A stretch of DNA of 64,000 nt from Mastigias papua (lineage: Eukaryota; Cnidaria; Scyphozoa; Rhizostomeae; Mastigiidae), in NCBI GenBank assembly GCA_964019165.1, contig OZ025271.1:4871570-4935569 (forward strand). Reading direction: 5' to 3'. Below, piece after piece: positions 26,560-39,234 of this stretch. The stretch's first letter is position 1, and every line of letters begins with the position of its first letter. Made by a program: the position numbers and the translations under genes. The notes under the pieces are model-generated. The model had not been told where the DNA came from and did not search any database. It saw only the letters and a list, made by a program, of their open reading frames with translations.

Positions 26560-28125
26560 CATTTTCCAACCCCATCCTGTTTATTCCAATCCCCTCGCTA
26601 ATAAAGCTTTGAGGATTTTTCCAGCCCCTGACTATTCCAACCCCTCATCTGTTAGGCACCCAAGAGTACACCTCTTCTTATAGATTAAACAAAATATCAT
26701 TGCTGACGGAGATCTCCGTTGAACGGGGTGTAGATTCCAATAGCATCCTGTTAAAAGTTGATTCTTATTATGGAGAGCGGAGCCCCTTACTTAATCCAGG
26801 GTCGAAGGAAGGTCGAAGTTACAAATTATAACTTATTCTTACCATTTTACTTTCTGAAATCAATTAATTAACTGCTGATTCCAGAAGTGGCCCCTATCTT
26901 CTGAATTTGAATTTTTATCATGGACGCTTATTGTTTTGTCATTTTTGTTTATTATATAAAATAAATTTTTAGGTTGTTGGCTGTTGCTCATGATTTAGTC
27001 TTGTTTTCTGTTATCTTATTAGGTTAAATAACTTGACTTCGAAAATTTCATTAAATATATATATATATATATAGCAGTAAATTAAATATATATATATAGC
27101 AGTAGCAGTAAAGCAGAAAAAGCTTTCAAAATTGCTTTTTACCCTGTTTAGTATGATCATGCTAGACTATCTACAAGTCATATAAACTTCGTTTGTGATT
27201 TTCTCAGTATGTGATATAGCAATATTTTTATGCATGAGAAAAAATATCTCATGACTTAAATAAGATATTTATGTGAAATTTTCAGTGATAAGCATTAGAT
27301 AAGAAGAATACAATATATCAATAAAATCAACCAGACATTTGAAATGAAGATGGTACATTATTAAAGTTAATTCGACCATTAGCTTTATGTATTGTGAGAT
27401 TACATCATTTTCAAGACATTTTAATTAGTGTGATTAAACTTATATCTTGTCCTCTTCGCACCTTTATACTTTAAATCTATGATACTACATCACAAACTCT
27501 ACCTCTGCATACATATTCACCATAAGTACCGATGTACTTATCTATGCCTCATGTCTCTTATTTAAATATAACTTCGAAAACCTTGCAATTTCCTAAGAAA
27601 CAAAAAGTAGAAATTCGACAACAATGACGAAAGCAACGAATAACTAATTTTCTCTCTCATTGCTTTGTACAAGAATGGCTTCAGTGCTGCTCTAGTAGAG
27701 AACATAACTTTACCAGTCATAAATCATTACATGAAATAAAAGTTAGCGCACGACGAAGCAGCATTTAACAAGTATGATTAAAGGGCTTTGCTTGAAGTTG
27801 ATGGAAGTTCACATGAATTAACTGAAACTCTAGTGCTAAGAGTCGATTATATGGAAGAAATTGCATTTCTACTTTGGAAACAAAATACAAAGTCGATGCG
27901 ATGAGACAAGTATATGATGATATTGTGAGCTGCTACATGGTGAGTTCCCATTTTTCAGTGTAATTCGTGTCGAATAGCTTTTAGCCTTGCAATAGGATAA
28001 TCTGTTCCACTCACAATGAGTACGTCCAACTTCAAGTCTAATAGCGTACGACCTCGGAAAAAATTTATAACGAGTACAATGGTATTGTTTGAATAAATTT
28101 AGCGTATTCGCTAAGTGTTGGTAGC

Positions 28126-28679
28126 ACTGAATATTATAATTAGGAATATCTAGCAAGATGATTTTGCCTAGAGGGTGGCAAACGTAGGCAGGCTGGGTTT
28201 AAGTCAAAGTGTGAGGCGGTTACAGTAGCCAAATAGCAATATCAGACAGAATTTTTACAGGAGGGGATTTGTTTGATATGGTGAGTTTTACATTTGATAA
28301 TTATTAATGGTATATAGCTATTAGATTTGATTTGATGACTTGTTCCAAATCCCTCCTCTATTCAAAAAGGGGGTGATGAAAGCGACCAACTGCAAGTCCC
28401 TATAACTTGCAATCGCGGACATATTTTGACTGATTGCAACGGTAGTTTTTTGCTAAATTTATTAAAGAACCAAATTCTAAAAATAAATTTAGAATATCTC
28501 AAAACACATTTTACACGATGTTTTTTTTCCGAGGGGTAGTAAAAATCGCCAAAATGGGCCTAAATTTAGCTGTGAAGGGAATTTGTTGATAGAATCGCGC
28601 GTTCTAATTGGCTAAAACGGTATGGAGAATATAAATGTGATCAAAGCTCTCAGCCAATCAAAGATTTGGAACCTATGCT
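28126..28679 (-). repeat. Right 554-bp inverted-repeat arm
   Basis: Reverse complement of the left arm, with only a few substitutions visible (for example GTGAGTTTTAC against the left-arm GTGAGTATTAC in inverse). It ends GGAACCTATGCT at the 9-bp duplication. Confidence 0.9.
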
Positions 28680-29040
28680 AATCCAGATACAGGCTTAGAC
28701 TGGAAAAAGTAGTTCATACAAGTACTTCCATAAGTATTTATTGTTATAATACTAGCTTTATTTTTTATCTGTAATTTCGTCATGCTAAGTACCGTTGGTT
28801 CTCTGGTAGTATTTTGTTCCCTCGTCATAACAATTTTAGGTCATTACATCGTCCACCCCCCTCCCCCCAAGTTACCATGATCACATTGCTAGTCCTTGAT
28901 GTGTTGTCTAATCTTAGTACACTGTTGTTTGTTATGTACAAGTTACCATGTTATTGCCTCTAAGTTCCATTGTGTATATTGATTACCCTGTTGCATCATG
29001 TGTTTGTTATAAATTAAGCTTGTACATGCTTTTTTTATAA

Positions 29041-29910
29041 GGAACCTACCTCAAGGCCTAGTTCTGAAAGTTCCCTATTTGTAGACCTCAAATCAGCAAA
29101 TTGTAGTACCAAAAGTTCCTTAATAGTTACTTAGTTTTCACTGCACATCAAGAGCAATAAAAATAGTACAGGAACAGGGACAACATAAAATTTTGAATTT
29201 CTCCGTTACTTGTGGCTAGAACTGAGGAGCAAAACCGCAAATAAGGTAGGAACAAAGTTTTATAAATTCAAAAGTGAAAAGTTAATCAATGAATATCATA
29301 TCTATTCCATTAATGTCATCCAATGTAGCATAATCTTCGCTTGAATCTTCATACAGAGCTCGATATTCAGATAGCTTGATGTTGTACCACATTATTTCAC
29401 CTGTATGCCAATCATCATAGAAGGCCAATCATCAATCATAACATTTGTATCTTGCGATTTATGATAGTATGGTCGTAAATACGGTATTTTACATTATCAA
29501 TTCTTTCATTTTCATCTACTTCTTCCTCGGTGTCATATTGTGCATCTTCATCGTTGTCTTCATGTTCTTCAGAGGTTACTGAGAGATCTGGTGTTAGTAA
29601 ATCTAATGGACTTTCTGGGCCAACCAGAGGTAATGGTAGAGGAATCGAGTAGCTAGGGAGACCTTCTGGCTCAATTTTTTCGTCCCCAGAGCCATCAGCT
29701 GTCATTAAGCAACCTGTTTTGTAAAAGCATCTGTACCTGGATGAGGCAAATTTTGAAAAAAACTTGAAAGGAACCGGGTTTTTTAGTTCTTGATGCTTGC
29801 AGTTATAAAAATCTTTCAAATCGAAAGTTCCTTAGGGATGTCGTTTTTAGTAGTATAAGTTCTTTAAATATTTCGTCCCTCTACATGTAGCTTCCTTACA
29901 AATTGGTTCC
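29041..29910 (-). mobile_element. Candidate DNA transposon with TTATAA flanks
   Basis: Begins GGAACC after TTATAA (29035-29040) and ends GGTTCC before TTATAA (29911-29916). AAGTTCC(T/C) motifs recur near both ends. It holds one minus-strand 127-codon frame (29819-29436) with an acidic tail. The perfect inverted part is short, so the boundaries are tentative; the TTATAA could be a duplication or part of the ends. Confidence 0.4.
29436..29819 (-). CDS. Hypothetical acidic protein in the candidate transposon
   Basis: A 127-codon open frame with a short basic/aromatic start (FYNCKHQE, RYRCFYKTG), a proline-rich middle (SYSIPLPLPLVGPESPLDLL) and a Glu/Asp-rich run (HEDNDEDAQYDTEEEVDENE). I do not recognise it. 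The position between inverted GGAACC ends suggests a transposon-encoded tail. Confidence 0.3.
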   Translation of the reverse strand: MKDFYNCKHQELKNPVPFKFFSKFASSRYRCFYKTGCLMTADGSGDEKIEPEGLPSYSIPLPLPLVGPESPLDLLTPDLSVTSEEHEDNDEDAQYDTEEEVDENERIDNVKYRIYDHTIINRKIQML

Positions 29911-29916
29911 TTATAA

Positions 29917-31630
29917 AGACAACGTGTAATGTTTGATGAAGTCAGTCATGTGAAGTCGTCGCCAATGGCAGTTGTCGTCCTGAGGTACAGTCAAAGTTGT
30001 TGATGGTGTTTATAGTGTCGTGGTGTCGTATTTGGAAAAGCCATTGTTTGCCGTTACCGCATTAAGAGTTTGTATAAGAGAAATAAATACAAGACTGTAA
30101 TTTTATGACTTATTTCTGGTATATTTGTATTCTTGTAAAATCTTGTTATTTTACATTATTCATCATATTCAGGATCAACGATCCTTCCCTATGATCTTCT
30201 TAGATTTACAGAGGCAAAGACAGATGAACAGTTTAGTGAGGAGGTATCAGCGTTCACGAGAAATTGCGAGGAGTTCATGGCAAGATTAATCTTTTATAAA
30301 ATTCAGACAACAATTACGGAAGTCTTCCCTAAGTATTATAATATTTTTTTTGTTTATATACAGTTTTTATTGAAACATAAGGCAAAATATAAAGTTTCAT
30401 TAAAATATGGAAGAATAAAGAAAGTTAGCAATACTTTTCACTACGCAAGTTTATAAGGATGTATTATAAGGATTCGGTTTAGAAGAATGCTACTACTAGA
30501 AAGCCAAAACATATAGAAAGCTTGTAGAAGTACGAGGAAAGAGCTATGACACATTTGAAATTTCTGTGCCATCGTTCACAGTTTCAGAAACTAATTTTCC
30601 ATCCGCAAAATTTAAAGCGTCCACTACAGTATGTTTTATATGCCTGTACGCCTTATGGGCACTATAAAAGGGAATATTTTCTACGTCTTATTGTGATTTC
30701 CACAAAAATTTTGTCAGTAAATTAAAAAACTTCTAAGAAACTTTTAGAACTACCATATAGCCAGAAATTAGGAAACTGTCACTACTAGGTTTTCAAATAG
30801 ATCTCTTATAAAAACCGTGTATATTTTCCAGGCTAACTTGAATAGCGTTATCCTGGGGTGACCTTAATCCCACCACTCCATATGCCTAACAATCCCTTGC
30901 AATGACCCCAAACAACAAAGTTGAAAATTGTTACAGCCAATCAACTGCTTCCGCTGACTGGGGTAGAAGCAAATTAGATGTCGTAAACGCCCCTTGAACC
31001 TTCTGAAAATGTCAACAATTGTGGCAAAAATGCATCCAAGCTGTGAAAAAAGAGCGCTATAAACTATAAACTGTTGCAATCGAAAAGTCTAGTAGCAATT
31101 CCATGTTTAGTTACTTTATCTTCCACTTCATTCATTCGTTCATTACGTGTTTTTCTACAACTCATTGCCATCACTTCCTCTACGCTAACACTAAACTAAC
31201 ATCACACTAACATTCTATTGCGTCATAACACCTTGCCCTTTTGTTAGGCCTATTTTTATACTTACCTTCCCTCAACACATTGTCTAGCCCTTCCTTTCCC
31301 ACACCGATTATTGTTATTTCATCTTTATACGTAATTCCAGGGAGCAAATGTAAATCCCAAATCAAATCTTAAAATAGCTAGTTTGAGTTTGCACTGGTGA
31401 TGATAAAACGCAATATAAATTGATCCACCGACCACAGCTAGTTCATCCTCTGCTGCTTCTGTCGTCCTCCCACAACCTGAAGCTGTCCTCGTCCTCTCTA
31501 AAATTACCTCCTTTTTGGCATAACGATCTTGTTGTCTAGTTTGCCCAAGGTGAAGCCTTAGCTTCTCACTCCTGGTATCACATCTCAATCCACGCAATTT
31601 TCGTATGTAATTACCTCATTGCAACCCTAA
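29917..31630. other. No recognisable gene
   Basis: AT-rich sequence with short frames on both strands and no family match. It may include the 5' LTR and leader of the Gypsy element that starts near 31640; I could not pair it with a 3' LTR. Confidence 0.4.
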
Positions 31631-31639
31631 ATTGCCCAA

Positions 31640-32220
31640 GAAATTCGAGACATTTTGATTTTTCTCCCTACTGACATTCCCTACGATGTTTTAAAAGCTA
31701 AATTCATCCGCCGTACTCCCGTGTCTGTGCGCAAACGCTTATATCAACTGCTCATCGCGAAGTAACTCGGAGATCGCCAGCCCTCTCGACTCCTTTGCAA
31801 AATATGACAACTCCCCTTTGACAATGTCCTTCAGGATGGTATTTTAAGGAAATTACTTTTGCAACGTTTACCTCGGAACATTCAGCTCATCCTTGCTTCG
31901 ACACCTCCCATTATCTCCCTTGTAAACCTTTCTTTGCTCGCTGACAAAATCCTTGAAGCTACCTCGTCTCATCCATCTGTTGCTGCTCTTACTCCATGTA
32001 TCCCACCAAACAACCATGCAAGAATATAATCAACAAATCGCTGCATTGCAAAGCCAGATTAATCAGTTAACTGCCCAAAGTCAGGGCATCTCTGCTCAAC
32101 TTGATTCACATGATCAACCTCGTTTCCGTGGAAGTAGTTGTTCTCATTCTCGCTTTTCTAGGCCTTCCTTTTCCCGTTCCCCTAGCCAGGGGCAGACGCA
32201 GACTGGTGCTATTGTAGCTT
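31640..32220 (+). pseudogene. Gypsy gag remnant
   Basis: Reads LPTDIPYDVLKAKFIRRTP, RKRLYQLLIAK, LGDRQPSRLL, RKLLLQRLPRNIQLILAS and LADKILEATS, the capsid-like part of Gypsy gag proteins. A basic Arg/Ser-rich end follows, running into the inserted block. A stop lies after LLIAK, and frameshifts are present. Confidence 0.7.
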
Positions 32221-32423
32221 GAGCACTAGTCAGATTTCTTGATTTTCTTCGAGGCAACCTCCTAGTCAATTAGGTGATGCAATACTTTTTTCTTTCGGGG
32301 GAATGGACTTCACATTCCGCATGAAGCTATGCCCATGTCCGAGCGCTAGTGAGGTCAACTGGGTCTGTCAAATACCGTGATTTTAAACATCAAACCCATC
32401 AACATGTTTGAAGACATGATTGA

Positions 32424-32815
32424 CACTATTGCTCAGTTCCGACGAGAGCACTTGTGGATTTTGAAAACAAAAGCATGATTGACGCTCGTGCTGAAGGCTG
32501 GCAGCAACACAGGTGGGCTTTTAAATGTTGATTGACACTAGTGCTCAATTTTGGATGGAGCAATAGTGGAGTTTCGATTAGTTGGGGTCATCCAATCATT
32601 ATGAAGTTCCACTAGTGCTCAATTCTGGTGGGAGCACTAATGGATTTTGAAAAATGATTGACACTAATGCTGAACACTGGCAGCAAAACGGTGGGCTATG
32701 AAAACTTGATTAACACTAGTGCTCACTTTTGGCGGAGCACTAGTGGATTTTTGAATAGATGACATCATCCAATGATAATGAAGTTCCATTAGTGCTCGAA
32801 TCTGACGGGATTGCC
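32424..32815 (+). repeat. Tandem ~180-bp repeat with inverted ACTAGTGCTC motifs
   Basis: Two full units start at 32424 and 32610 and a partial third at 32787 (periods about 186 and 177). Each contains CACTAGTGCTC followed about 10-12 bases later by GAGCACTAGTG or a near copy, which could fold as a hairpin, twice per unit. It is part of the block inserted between gag and protease; single GAGCACTAGT or GAGCGCTAGT copies also occur at 32221 and 32341. Confidence 0.8.
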
Positions 32816-33456
32816 TTCAAACTCGAGCAAGAGGAATGCGACAGCAGTTCCGGTCTAGCCACTTTCGTTCATCTCCAAGTCGGCACATAATAGTCTGTGC
32901 TATTGATGCAAGCGCTGTACTCTAAACTTCAACGAAATACTGTGACAATTGCTTAATATCGTGTTGAGCCCCAAGAGAAGGAGAGCTTGGAAAGTAGCAG
33001 GAAAGCCTCAGTTTGGATAAAGCAAATATCTTATTACGCACATGAAGATTCTGCAGTAAAAACAAAAGGTCAGGTATAAGTTTTCATATATCATGCATGC
33101 CTTCTCTGAGGAGCTCTAATTTGTTAACGACATGATTTTCTAAAGTGATAAGTTATGGCCTAAGATTAAACGAAGGACAGTTTGAGTTCTGCAATACTTT
33201 TCAATGTACTCTTGGGGCAAACTAAATGTCTATTCAAGATCAGGGATAAATATGTATATGTATGTCAGGGTTTTGGGGACTTTTATAGTATAAAATATGT
33301 TTGAGATAATGTCTCCTTCAGGAATGTCAATGGTCTTTTATGCCGCTTGAAATTACAGTATTTCATACAACAGACCTTGCTAGAAAAAGGTGTCCCCTGA
33401 GAACTTCGAACTTTGGGCATGTGTACAAAGACATGTTTTTCTTCAATTAGATATAA

Positions 33457-34118
33457 GGGGTCAGTCATTTAAAACTCTGGGTACCGGGTCAGGTTGGAAT
33501 TTACAAAATGCTCAAAGATTTTATACCCCTTCGATTTTTTTCCTACGTTTTCATCCCAATTGAGAAATAAGTAATAGGTTTCACACCCAACTTGCTATCT
33601 ACCATATAAGGATTTTAGCATAGATTTCTTCATTGTTACCTTTTTATTCACAATTGGCACTGTCATCCACTTGATAGATCACATAAAGAAAATTTGTTCT
33701 GCAAAATTACTTTGAAAACCTTTATACACAATATTGTAAATATCATTCTTTGAGATTTCTTTGCATAAGGCCTTGAAAAGTTTTTATGAAAAGTTGATTT
33801 ATGCTTAAAACTTCATTTCAACAGACAGCTGTGATGAATGCTAATAAGAGCACTACAATAGCACAGTGTGCCACATAAAACTTAAATCAGAGAAAAATTA
33901 CGATTGGAAAAATTTACAACTAAAGACGTATAAATGTAGTGATCAATAGACTTGTGCAATTCTGTGAGTTGACTTTCTTTACGTTTTGTATATAAAGGAC
34001 TTCATATTCATCAAAAATTCTACAAAATTTTCATACCTCCAATTGTCCCTGGAGAAGTTGTCATACCCTACCAAATTCTAGCCCGCCCTGGTACCCAGAT
34101 TTATAAATGACTGACCCC
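33457..34118. mobile_element. MITE related to the 23669-25307 transposon
   Basis: 662 bp with inverted ends GGGGTCAGTCATTTA (left perfect to about 15 bp) followed by TCTGGGTACC, flanked by TAA on both sides (33454-33456, 34119-34121). The ends and the internal TTTCATACCC/TTTCACACCC motifs resemble the larger element at 23669, which also has TAA flanks. No coding sequence, so it is non-autonomous. Confidence 0.75.
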
Positions 34119-34409
34119 TAAGGCTTTAAATTGATGACCACGCCCAGTCACATTTTGACCACACCCTCTTCTAGACACAAGCTACACTTAGATTTTTTCC
34201 TGGGTCCGCCCCTGCCCCTAGCTGCACTCGTCTGTCTCCAAACTGTTGGTATCATGAGCGTTTTGGTATCTGTTGCCTTCAAATGCAACCCACCCTGCAG
34301 TTTTCTATCTAGCGCACATACTCCAGTCTCTCACACTGCACCACCACACCAGTCGGAAAAATTCACGACCAGCCACTAGCGGTGACCAGTCCAGCCGGCT
34401 CTTCCCCCA

Positions 34410-35530
34410 CCAGTCACCTATTTTACATCACCGAAACTACTACTGGCACTCGTTTCCTTGTTGATACCGGCGCTGATGTCAGTGTTCTTCCGCTGCTGAA
34501 AAGCGCAAAACTGCCTCCATGATTCTCCAGGTTGTCAACAAATCTGCCATCTCTACTTTTGTTGAAAAATCCCTATCCTTGGATATCAAACTTCACGGTC
34601 GCTTCAGATGGATATTTATCATTGCTGACCTTCCTCTCCCCAATCTGGGAGCTGATTTTCTCGCCCACTTCGGACTCAAAGTTGATGTTCAACATTACAA
34701 GCTCATTGACAGTACTACCAGCCTCCATCTTAATAGTATTAAATCTACTGCAGTTTCACCACGTTTTGTTTTTCATTTTCCTGCTTCTACTCCATACATA
34801 GATTTATTGTGCAAATTTCCAAACATTTCCCATCCATGCTACAATGAGTCTTCTGTTAAGCATTCTGTCACCCATCACACTCGCAATACCGGACCTTCTG
34901 TCTTCTGCCGTCCTCGCCGCCTTGCTCCTGATCGTCTCAAGTTTGCTAAATCTGAATTTGATCACATGCTACAGCTTGGCATCATCCTTGGTTCTTACAG
35001 TTATCAGTCCACTTCATATGATTCCCAAACCTACTCCTGGAGATTGGCGTCCTTGCGGCGATTATCTTGCTTTGATCAAAGTTACTCTGCCAGACTGTTA
35101 CCCCATCCCACACATTCATGACTTATACTCTTCACCCCATGAAAGATCCATTTTCTCCAAGGTTGATCTTTTCAGTGCATATCATCAGATTCCTGTCTAC
35201 CCAGGTGATGTTCCTAAGACCGCCACTTGCACTCCTTTCGACTTGTTCGAGTTCCGCACTCCTTTCGACTTGTTCGAGTTCCTGTGTATGCCTTTTCATC
35301 TTCGTAATGCTGCTCAAACTTTCCAGCGTTTTATTGATGAAGTCCTCCGTGACCTCAATTTTGAGTTGCATATATTGAAGACGTTCTGATTGCTGTTTCT
35401 TCTGAAGCTGAGTACCTTGCACACCTGGAAATTCTCATCAATCATTTGAATTGCATGTTTGGTGCTGCGTCTCTTGAGTTTTTAGGCCACCAGATTTCAG
35501 TTTGCGGCATCTCTCCTCTAACAAAAAGTG
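34410..35530 (+). pseudogene. Gypsy protease and reverse transcriptase
   Basis: Protease: FLVDTGADVSVLP with the catalytic Asp at 34463-34465. RT by frame-hopping: HMIPKPTPGDWRPCGDY, FSKVDLFSAYHQIPV (motif A Asp present), TPFDLFEFLCMPFHLRNAAQTFQRF (motif B), and then, one frame over, YIEDVLIA at 35371. The usual YxDD is thus YIED, a change in the first catalytic aspartate. A 27-bp tandem duplication at 35231-35284 repeats TPFDLFEF. Both lesions argue against activity. Confidence 0.8.
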
Positions 35531-35936
35531 TAAGCTATTAAAGACTTTCCTGCTCCATCACCCTTATGCAAGCTATTCGAATTCCTTGCTTTGGGTAACT
35601 TCTATCGTCATTTCATTCCACACTGAGCCTCACTTGTCCAACTACTAACTGATCTCCTGTCAATAAAGCAAACCAGTAACGCCTCATTTCACCTCTCCGA
35701 GGGTGCACTATCTGCGTTTCAAGCTGAGAAAACCGTTCTTGCTAAAGCCCCTCTACTCACTCATCCTGGCCCATCTGCACCATACTGCCTTATGGTTGAT
35801 GCTTCTAACATCATTGTGGGTGGAGTTCTTCAAAAGCGAATCAATCACATCTGGCACCCCATTTCCTTTTTCTCTAAGCGTTTGCAGCCTACTGAAACCA
35901 AATATAGTACTTTCAGTCTTGAGTTACTCTCCATTC

Positions 35937-36236
35937 ATATAATTCATATTTCATATTTCATATAAGATTTGTTTAGGGAGGATTGCCCTTCAACAGATGT
36001 TGGTTTTCAAGCTGCCCTCAAATAAAAACTAATTACAATAATACAATAAAATACTAGAAAATAAGGAACCATACTATTAAAGACCTATTTACAATGACAT
36101 TAATCAACCAACCCTGAATTGATAATCAACCCTGTATTGATGTTTTGAAACCACCCAGGGAGGATGCCATCTTAGACTCAGCAGGAAGAATATTCCATAG
36201 TTTGGCTCCCCAGAAAGAAAAACATTTACCTCTACA
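35937..36236 (-). mobile_element. LINE 3'-end insertion inside Gypsy RNase H
   Basis: The minus strand reads FWGAKLWNILPAESK, which is the C-terminal GAKLWNxLPxEIK motif of CR1/L2-type LINE RTs. A short 3' UTR and an ATGAAAT-type tail follow at 35940-35962. Gypsy RNase H stops at SLELLSIH and resumes at LYIRHFSQFLEGREF on the other side, proving this is an insertion younger than the Gypsy. Confidence 0.7.
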
Positions 36237-37476
36237 TTCGTCATTTTAGCCAGTTTTTAGAAGGACGTGAATTCAGTTTTCTCACTGACCACAAGCCATT
36301 TACACAAGCCTTATCTTCCTTATCATCCCGTTATTCTCCATGAGAAACTCGACATTTTGATTTCATCTTGCAATTTACCTCCGACATCCGTCATGTTCAA
36401 GGAAAAAGCAACCCAGTCACTGATGCCCTTTCAAGCATGGATATCACTGGATTTACTGCTCCCACACCTCCTCTCCATTATGCATTCATCACTCAATCCC
36501 AACAGAACGATCCAGATCTCTTTCAGCTCCATTCAACATCCCTGCACCTCCAAGCGCTGCCATGACCATTTTCCACCAGCACCATCCTCTGCGATATGAC
36601 CACTACATCACCACGCCCATACATTCCTGCACCTTTTCGCTGTCTTGTTTTTGACCAATTCCATAAGCCTTCGCATCCTCGAATCCGTGCCACACAACTT
36701 CTAATCACGGAACGCTTTGTCTGGCCCGGCATCAATAGGGATATCCGCTAATGGACCAAATCATGCCTTACTTGCCAACGCATTAAATTACAACCTCACA
36801 ATCATCTAGATATCGTCGGTCTTCTTCCACCATCACAAGGTTACCGGTATCTCCTCACCTGTGTTGATCGCTATACCAGACAGACGGCAAGACGCCATTC
36901 CCACTCCTGATATTACTGCTGAAACTGTCGCTCGCGCTTTTGTCACTCAGTAGATATCTACCTTTTGTGTCCCATCCACTGTCACATCTGACCGCTGTAA
37001 CACAATTTGAATCTCCCCTCTTCACAGTCATTACAAATCTCCTAGTAACCAAACGGATACGTACAACTGCATACAATCCATATGCCAATGGAATGGTTGA
37101 GCGTTTCCACCATCGATTGAAAGTCTGTCTCAAAGCCACCTCTGACTCCTCCAAGTGGACTGAACTTCCCCCTCTCATCCTTCTCAGTCTTCGTACAACA
37201 TTCAAGCAAGAACTACAATGCACTCCGGCCCAGCTTGTTTACGTAACTACTCTTCATTTACCGGGACAATTCTTTCCTCTCTCTTCTGACACCATTACAG
37301 TCGACAATACACTATATGCAAGTCGTTTATCATCCTATATGCACCAGCTTCGAAAAGTTCCACCACGCCCACAATCTCCGCCGTCACATGTACCACCCAA
37401 TCTGTCTACAAGCATTTCTCTTTTTATTTTTTCTTCTAATCATCATTTGGAAACCAATACAAAGTTGGAAATGTAA
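36235..37476 (+). pseudogene. Gypsy RNase H end and integrase
   Basis: RNase H end: FLTDHKPFTQAL and the tether ILQFTSDIRHVQGKSNPVTDALS. Integrase: H..., FVWPGINRDIR and CLTCQRIK (zinc-binding HHCC), HLDIVGLLPPSQGYRYLLTCVDRYTR (first catalytic Asp), then after frameshifts PYANGMVERFHHRLK (catalytic Glu) and SKWTELPPLILLSLRTTFK. Stops at the start of the core and between catalytic residues make it nonfunctional. Confidence 0.8.
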
Positions 37477-37500
37477 TGCAATTACACCTGAAACATCTTG

Positions 37501-38300
37501 ATAGAGGTGGGGAAATGAAAGTAGATTGCCTCAGGACCCCAAGGCCTGAGAAGGGGGCTAGAGTTATGAAACAATTCTTTGGTGATTGCATCAATTTTGA
37601 AATTTCACATTGACCTGATGAAGGGCCATGTATTCTCTTTTGCCCTGGAATTCAAAACACCTCTTTGAGGTTTGGTAGGGGTTCCTTTACTTTACTCTAA
37701 ACCTTAAAGCTACCCCTTGCGAATAGTCCCCCGGCTAGAACTTTAAATGAGTAACAGTCTTCCTCCTCCTATAGATCCTAGTGACAGAAGATGATGAATA
37801 TCCTATTATCAACTGTAGGATACTATTATGAATATCCTACTATAGGCTACTTTGTTTTTATTTTGAGCAAGTTCTAAACTCATATATCTAGGTGACGATA
37901 TTTACGGAATGTAACTACTAATGGAACCTGATCCTTTCTCTTGTCATTACATCTACCTTCTTGGTTAAAAAGTCCTTCTGGCAGTTTAGACTACAAAGCT
38001 TTATACCTGAGGAACTTAATGTCAGATATGCAGATCATTAGCAATCCCCTATGCACTTTCCTGGCGTTAATTGCTTCTTTTGTCCATTTTGCGTCTATCC
38101 AGTATCTATTCTTCTTTTCTTCACACTTCTCGCACTCTTTGCGTCACCTTATATGCTCTGTATTATCCTCCTTTGTGTCTTACTTCACAGCTTCGACCCT
38201 CCCCATATAATGGATCCTTAATATATCATGAGATGTTAAAAGGTAGGTCCCCTTTAGGTAATATCAATTATGACCCTATTGTTATGTAGGTAATTTAAGC
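37501..38300. other. No recognisable gene; possible Gypsy 3' end
   Basis: Pyrimidine-rich AT sequence following the integrase. It may include the Gypsy 3' LTR, but I could not match it to any upstream copy. Confidence 0.35.
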
Positions 38301-38327
38301 AGGCCCAATGTCATTGTAAGTTTAGTA

Positions 38328-38350
38328 CTGATGAAGATTCTAATCGAAAC
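38328..38350 (+). other. Hammerhead-like motif (copy 1)
   Basis: CTGATGA, then a short stem-like segment, then CGAAAC with ACGTTTAC following. It has the order of the hammerhead ribozyme core (CUGANGA, stem II, GAAA), but with one extra A before the stem. Two further copies form the arms of the nearby palindrome. Confidence 0.4.
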
Positions 38351-38407
38351 GTTTACTGACAGAAAAGTATATTTGTGTATGTGTAGAAAAGTATATATAT
38401 ATATATA

Positions 38408-39234
<827 letters not shown>

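Larger units (their letters stand above)
26006..28679. mobile_element. Long-terminal-inverted-repeat (MULE/foldback-like) element
   Basis: The two arms, 26006-26559 and 28126-28679, are equal in length (554 bp) and nearly identical as inverted copies. They are flanked by perfect 9-bp direct repeats AATCCAGAT (25997-26005 and 28680-28688). A 9-bp duplication with very long inverted repeats is characteristic of Mutator-like elements. The 1566-bp middle has no open frame that I recognise, so this is probably non-autonomous. High arm identity implies recent movement or gene conversion. Confidence 0.85.
31640..37500 (+). mobile_element. Ty3/Gypsy retrotransposon with nested insertions
   Basis: Gag (about 31640-32215), protease (about 34410-34500), RT (about 35000-35400), RNase H (about 35540-35935 and 36235-36420) and integrase (about 36655-37260) are in Gypsy order. 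Foreign blocks interrupt it: a tandem-repeat block and a 662-bp MITE between gag and protease, and a LINE 3' end inside RNase H. Several frameshifts and stops make it inactive. LTRs were not resolved. Confidence 0.8.
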
